Assembly (NCBI GenBank): GCA_020441605.1
Contig: JAGRLX010000068.1
Span: 1 to 15,138, forward strand
Direction: 5' to 3'
DNA from: Alphaproteobacteria bacterium
GTDB taxonomy: Bacteria; Pseudomonadota; Alphaproteobacteria; Rhizobiales; Aestuariivirgaceae
DNA: 15,138 bases
Of the stretch, positions 13,094 to 15,138 are shown piece after piece; position 1 is the stretch's first letter, and each line of letters starts with the position of its first letter. Below the pieces are notes generated by a model, which worked only from the letters and a program-made list of their open reading frames with translations, was not told the DNA's origin and ran no database searches. The translations under genes and the position numbers were made by a program.

Positions 13094-15138
13094 ATGACTT
13101 TCAGACCCAGGAAATGGTTGCTCTATGCGCCGGTCGCGATCTTGCCCTTCCTTGCGGCCCTCGTTCTCAATGGCAGCGCCGTACTGGAGGACGTCGCCGT
13201 GCGGGCGCAGAACAGCCTGTTCGCGGCGAAAGCAGACTGGGCCAAGCTGACCTTCGACGGGCGTGATGCGCGGTTGACGGGGGAAGCCCCGAACGACGAG
13301 GCTGCGGATGCCGCCGTTGCAGCAGTCGCCGCAACATATGGCGTGAGACGGGTCGAGGGCATCATCCGGGTGGTTCCGCCACCCCCGAAAGTGGAACTGC
13401 GGCAGCCAACCGTGGACAAGGTGACCGCCGAGGCGAGCGGCCTGCAGGTAAAAGGGACCTGGCACGAGGGCCACGCCGTATCGCTGAAGGCGCGTTTGGC
13501 GGACAAGACCTGGAGCCTGGGCGAGGGCGAGGCCCTGACCAGTGACGGCCAGGGCCACTGGAGCCTCACGCCCGGGCTCGATCTGGAGCCCGGAACCTAT
13601 GACCTGGTTGTCGAGACGGCCGATGCCGAAGGCAAGGTGTCCCGCGACTCCGCCACCGATGACATTGTTATTCTGCCTCCGCCGCCGGACTTGGGCCTGC
13701 CGACCGTCGAATCGGTCGAAAGTGCGTCATCCACCCCGGTTATTCGCGGGACCTGGCCCTCGACCGTCGCCAGGGACCTGGCGGTATCCATCGGCACCAC
13801 CGCTTTCGTCCTCGGTAAGGCAGGAGAGCTTGTGGCCTCTGGAGACGACTGGACGTTGACGCCGTCGACACCATTGGCCGACGGCACCTTCGATCTGTCT
13901 GTCGAGGTGCAGGACGAGCGCGGCAGGGTCGCCAGGACCGCCACGCCCGGACGGCTCCTCGTGGATACCCAACCGCCGGCCACGCCCGTGGTGGGGCCGG
14001 TTGTGATCGAAGGCGAGGGCATCACCGTTGGTGGAACCTGGCCCGAGGGTGATGCCATATCCCTGGTGGCGAAACTGGCCGACAGGATCTGGACGCTCGG
14101 GAAGGACGGAGCCTTATCCTCCGACGGCAAAGGCAACTGGCGGTTCGCGCCGGACGTGAAACTGGCCCCCGGAGCTTATGATCTCGCGATCGAGGTTGCC
14201 GACCGCCTCGGCAATGTGGCCGCCGATTCGACCCGGAATGAAATTGTCATTGCCGCTCCGCCACCGCCTCCACCGCCGGAAATGACCGCGCCAAGCGTCG
14301 TTCCGGCGGTGGAGACGATGGCGCGGCCCGTGGTTCGGGGGACATGGTCGGAAATCGCTGCCACCGCGCTTGCCGTGGCCGTCGCCGGCCAGCGCTACGA
14401 GCTGGGCCGCGACGCGGCCCTCGCCAGCGATGGGATCGGCAACTGGTCCTTGTCCTTGCCGGCTCCGCTGGCGGACGGCGTTTATGACGTGGTGGTCGAA
14501 AGCCGCGATGCCAAGGGCGAGGTCCTGACCGATTCAACGGTCGGTGAACTGGTGATCGATGCCAGGGGACCGGCATCGCCGACCGTTGCCTTCTACGCAG
14601 GCGAGGGCAGTCCGGAGCGAATTTCCGGCACATGGGACTGGGAGAACGCCAGCAGCCTGTCGATTGCGGTACCCGTCCTTGGCTGGACGGCCAGGCTCGG
14701 AACCGACGGCGACCTTACATCGGCGGCCGGAGCATGGGCCCTGCGTGTGGCATCACCAATGCCGCCAGGGAGCTATGATGTCGAAGTCATCGCCACCGAC
14801 TCCCGCGGACGGGTAGCGCGTGACCAGACCCGATTCGAAGTTCTGGTCAGGGAACCGCTACCGCCAATCACCCCACCGACTGTTCTCTATTACTCGGGCG
14901 AAGGCTTGCCGAAGGACTTGCGCGGCGGCTGGGACGAAGGCGAGGCGACAACACTGGCGGTCTCGATCCCGGCGGCCGGCATCGCCGCCACGCTCGGGAC
15001 CGGCGATACCCTGACATCAGACGGGGCCGGACATTGGACATTGCTGTTGCCACAGGATCTTGCGCCCGGCCGCTATGATGTGGCGGTGGCAACCAGCGAT
15101 GGCGGCAGCCGCACGGCCACGGAGACCTTTGCAGGCGC
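13094..15138 (+). CDS. Membrane-anchored BON-like/Ig-like repeat protein, partial at right edge
   Basis: The frame stays open to the window edge: 681 codons are visible and the C-terminus is missing. Residues 8-26 form one membrane helix (WLLYAPVAILPFLAALVLNG) after a basic start, giving an inner-membrane anchor with a periplasmic body. Residues about 48-94 resemble a BON domain (FDGRDARLTGEAP, then YGVRRVEGIIRVV). Six Ig-like repeats of 95-102 residues follow, each with GTW or GGW (Trp at 123, 221, 316, 418, 514, 613), then a LTSDG-G-W block and a final YDV-type strand, joined by proline-rich linkers. From known alphaproteobacterial proteins of this layout I expect an OmpA-like peptidoglycan-binding domain beyond the edge. 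A GGGGGG run precedes the ATG; the start is supported by the helix but the ribosome site is ordinary. It is divergent from the porin. Confidence 0.82.
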   Translation, partial: MTFRPRKWLLYAPVAILPFLAALVLNGSAVLEDVAVRAQNSLFAAKADWAKLTFDGRDARLTGEAPNDEAADAAVAAVAATYGVRRVEGIIRVVPPPPKVELRQPTVDKVTAEASGLQVKGTWHEGHAVSLKARLADKTWSLGEGEALTSDGQGHWSLTPGLDLEPGTYDLVVETADAEGKVSRDSATDDIVILPPPPDLGLPTVESVESASSTPVIRGTWPSTVARDLAVSIGTTAFVLGKAGELVASGDDWTLTPSTPLADGTFDLSVEVQDERGRVARTATPGRLLVDTQPPATPVVGPVVIEGEGITVGGTWPEGDAISLVAKLADRIWTLGKDGALSSDGKGNWRFAPDVKLAPGAYDLAIEVADRLGNVAADSTRNEIVIAAPPPPPPPEMTAPSVVPAVETMARPVVRGTWSEIAATALAVAVAGQRYELGRDAALASDGIGNWSLSLPAPLADGVYDVVVESRDAKGEVLTDSTVGELVIDARGPASPTVAFYAGEGSPERISGTWDWENASSLSIAVPVLGWTARLGTDGDLTSAAGAWALRVASPMPPGSYDVEVIATDSRGRVARDQTRFEVLVREPLPPITPPTVLYYSGEGLPKDLRGGWDEGEATTLAVSIPAAGIAATLGTGDTLTSDGAGHWTLLLPQDLAPGRYDVAVATSDGGSRTATETFAG
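13406..15138 (+). repeat. Six tandem ~97-residue Ig-like coding repeats
   Basis: Repeat units begin near 13406, 13700, 13979, 14291, 14579 and 14876; the sixth is cut by the window edge. They are diverged at DNA level but clear in protein. Units 1 and 3 share SL-A-LAD--W-LG and a PPPP linker. Units 2 and 4 share LAV, PLADG and a VD/ID linker. This suggests duplication of a two-repeat block. Confidence 0.78.

Noticed and set aside
12915..13097. 60-codon frame upstream of the repeat protein
   Set aside because: Its ATG lies inside the TTAA-N7-TTAA box, no ribosome site precedes it, and the product has no recognisable feature. Only its last ten codons are kept, as a low-interest leader candidate.

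Overview
The window looks like chromosomal DNA of a GC-rich alphaproteobacterium, probably in or near the Hyphomicrobiales. The basis is a CckA-type hybrid kinase, a PPi-dependent phosphofructokinase, a DUF2852-like membrane protein, a Porin_2-type porin with an N-terminal coiled coil, and a perfect CtrA-type box. The order-level placement is inference. I see no IS element, phage gene, tRNA, rRNA or CRISPR array.

Layout: (1) 6-779, a two-domain CbiX-like chelatase, convergent with a PPi-phosphofructokinase (840-2039, minus). (2) Divergent from pfp, a small DUF2852-like protein (2193-2651) closed by a strong terminator. (3) Minus-strand pair 3472-2701: a small secreted protein followed by an orphan FliO-like membrane protein. 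(4) Plus-strand run 3626-8031: CckA-type kinase, a double-SIS sugar-phosphate isomerase/deglycase, and a CRP-type regulator with a perfect TGTGA-N6-TCACA operator just before its start. (5) A minus-strand aminotransferase and a plus-strand quinone oxidoreductase, divergent across 67 bp. (6) A minus-strand trypsin-like lipoprotein protease, and a porin that ends in its own terminator. (7) A 411-bp divergent region carrying TTAA-N7-TTAA. (8) A membrane-anchored BON/Ig-like repeat protein, open at the right edge.

How the genes fit together: CckA controls phosphorylation of CtrA (through ChpT) in alphaproteobacteria. The one perfect CtrA box I found lies between two envelope genes, the porin and the repeat protein, so envelope composition may be tied to the cell cycle in this organism (inference). 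The CRP-type protein probably regulates itself. The remaining genes look like ordinary metabolic or envelope functions placed side by side. I found no clear new defence or mobile system. The best leads are the CtrA box, the CRP autoregulatory site with overlapping hairpins upstream of it, and the two-type repeat architecture of the last protein.
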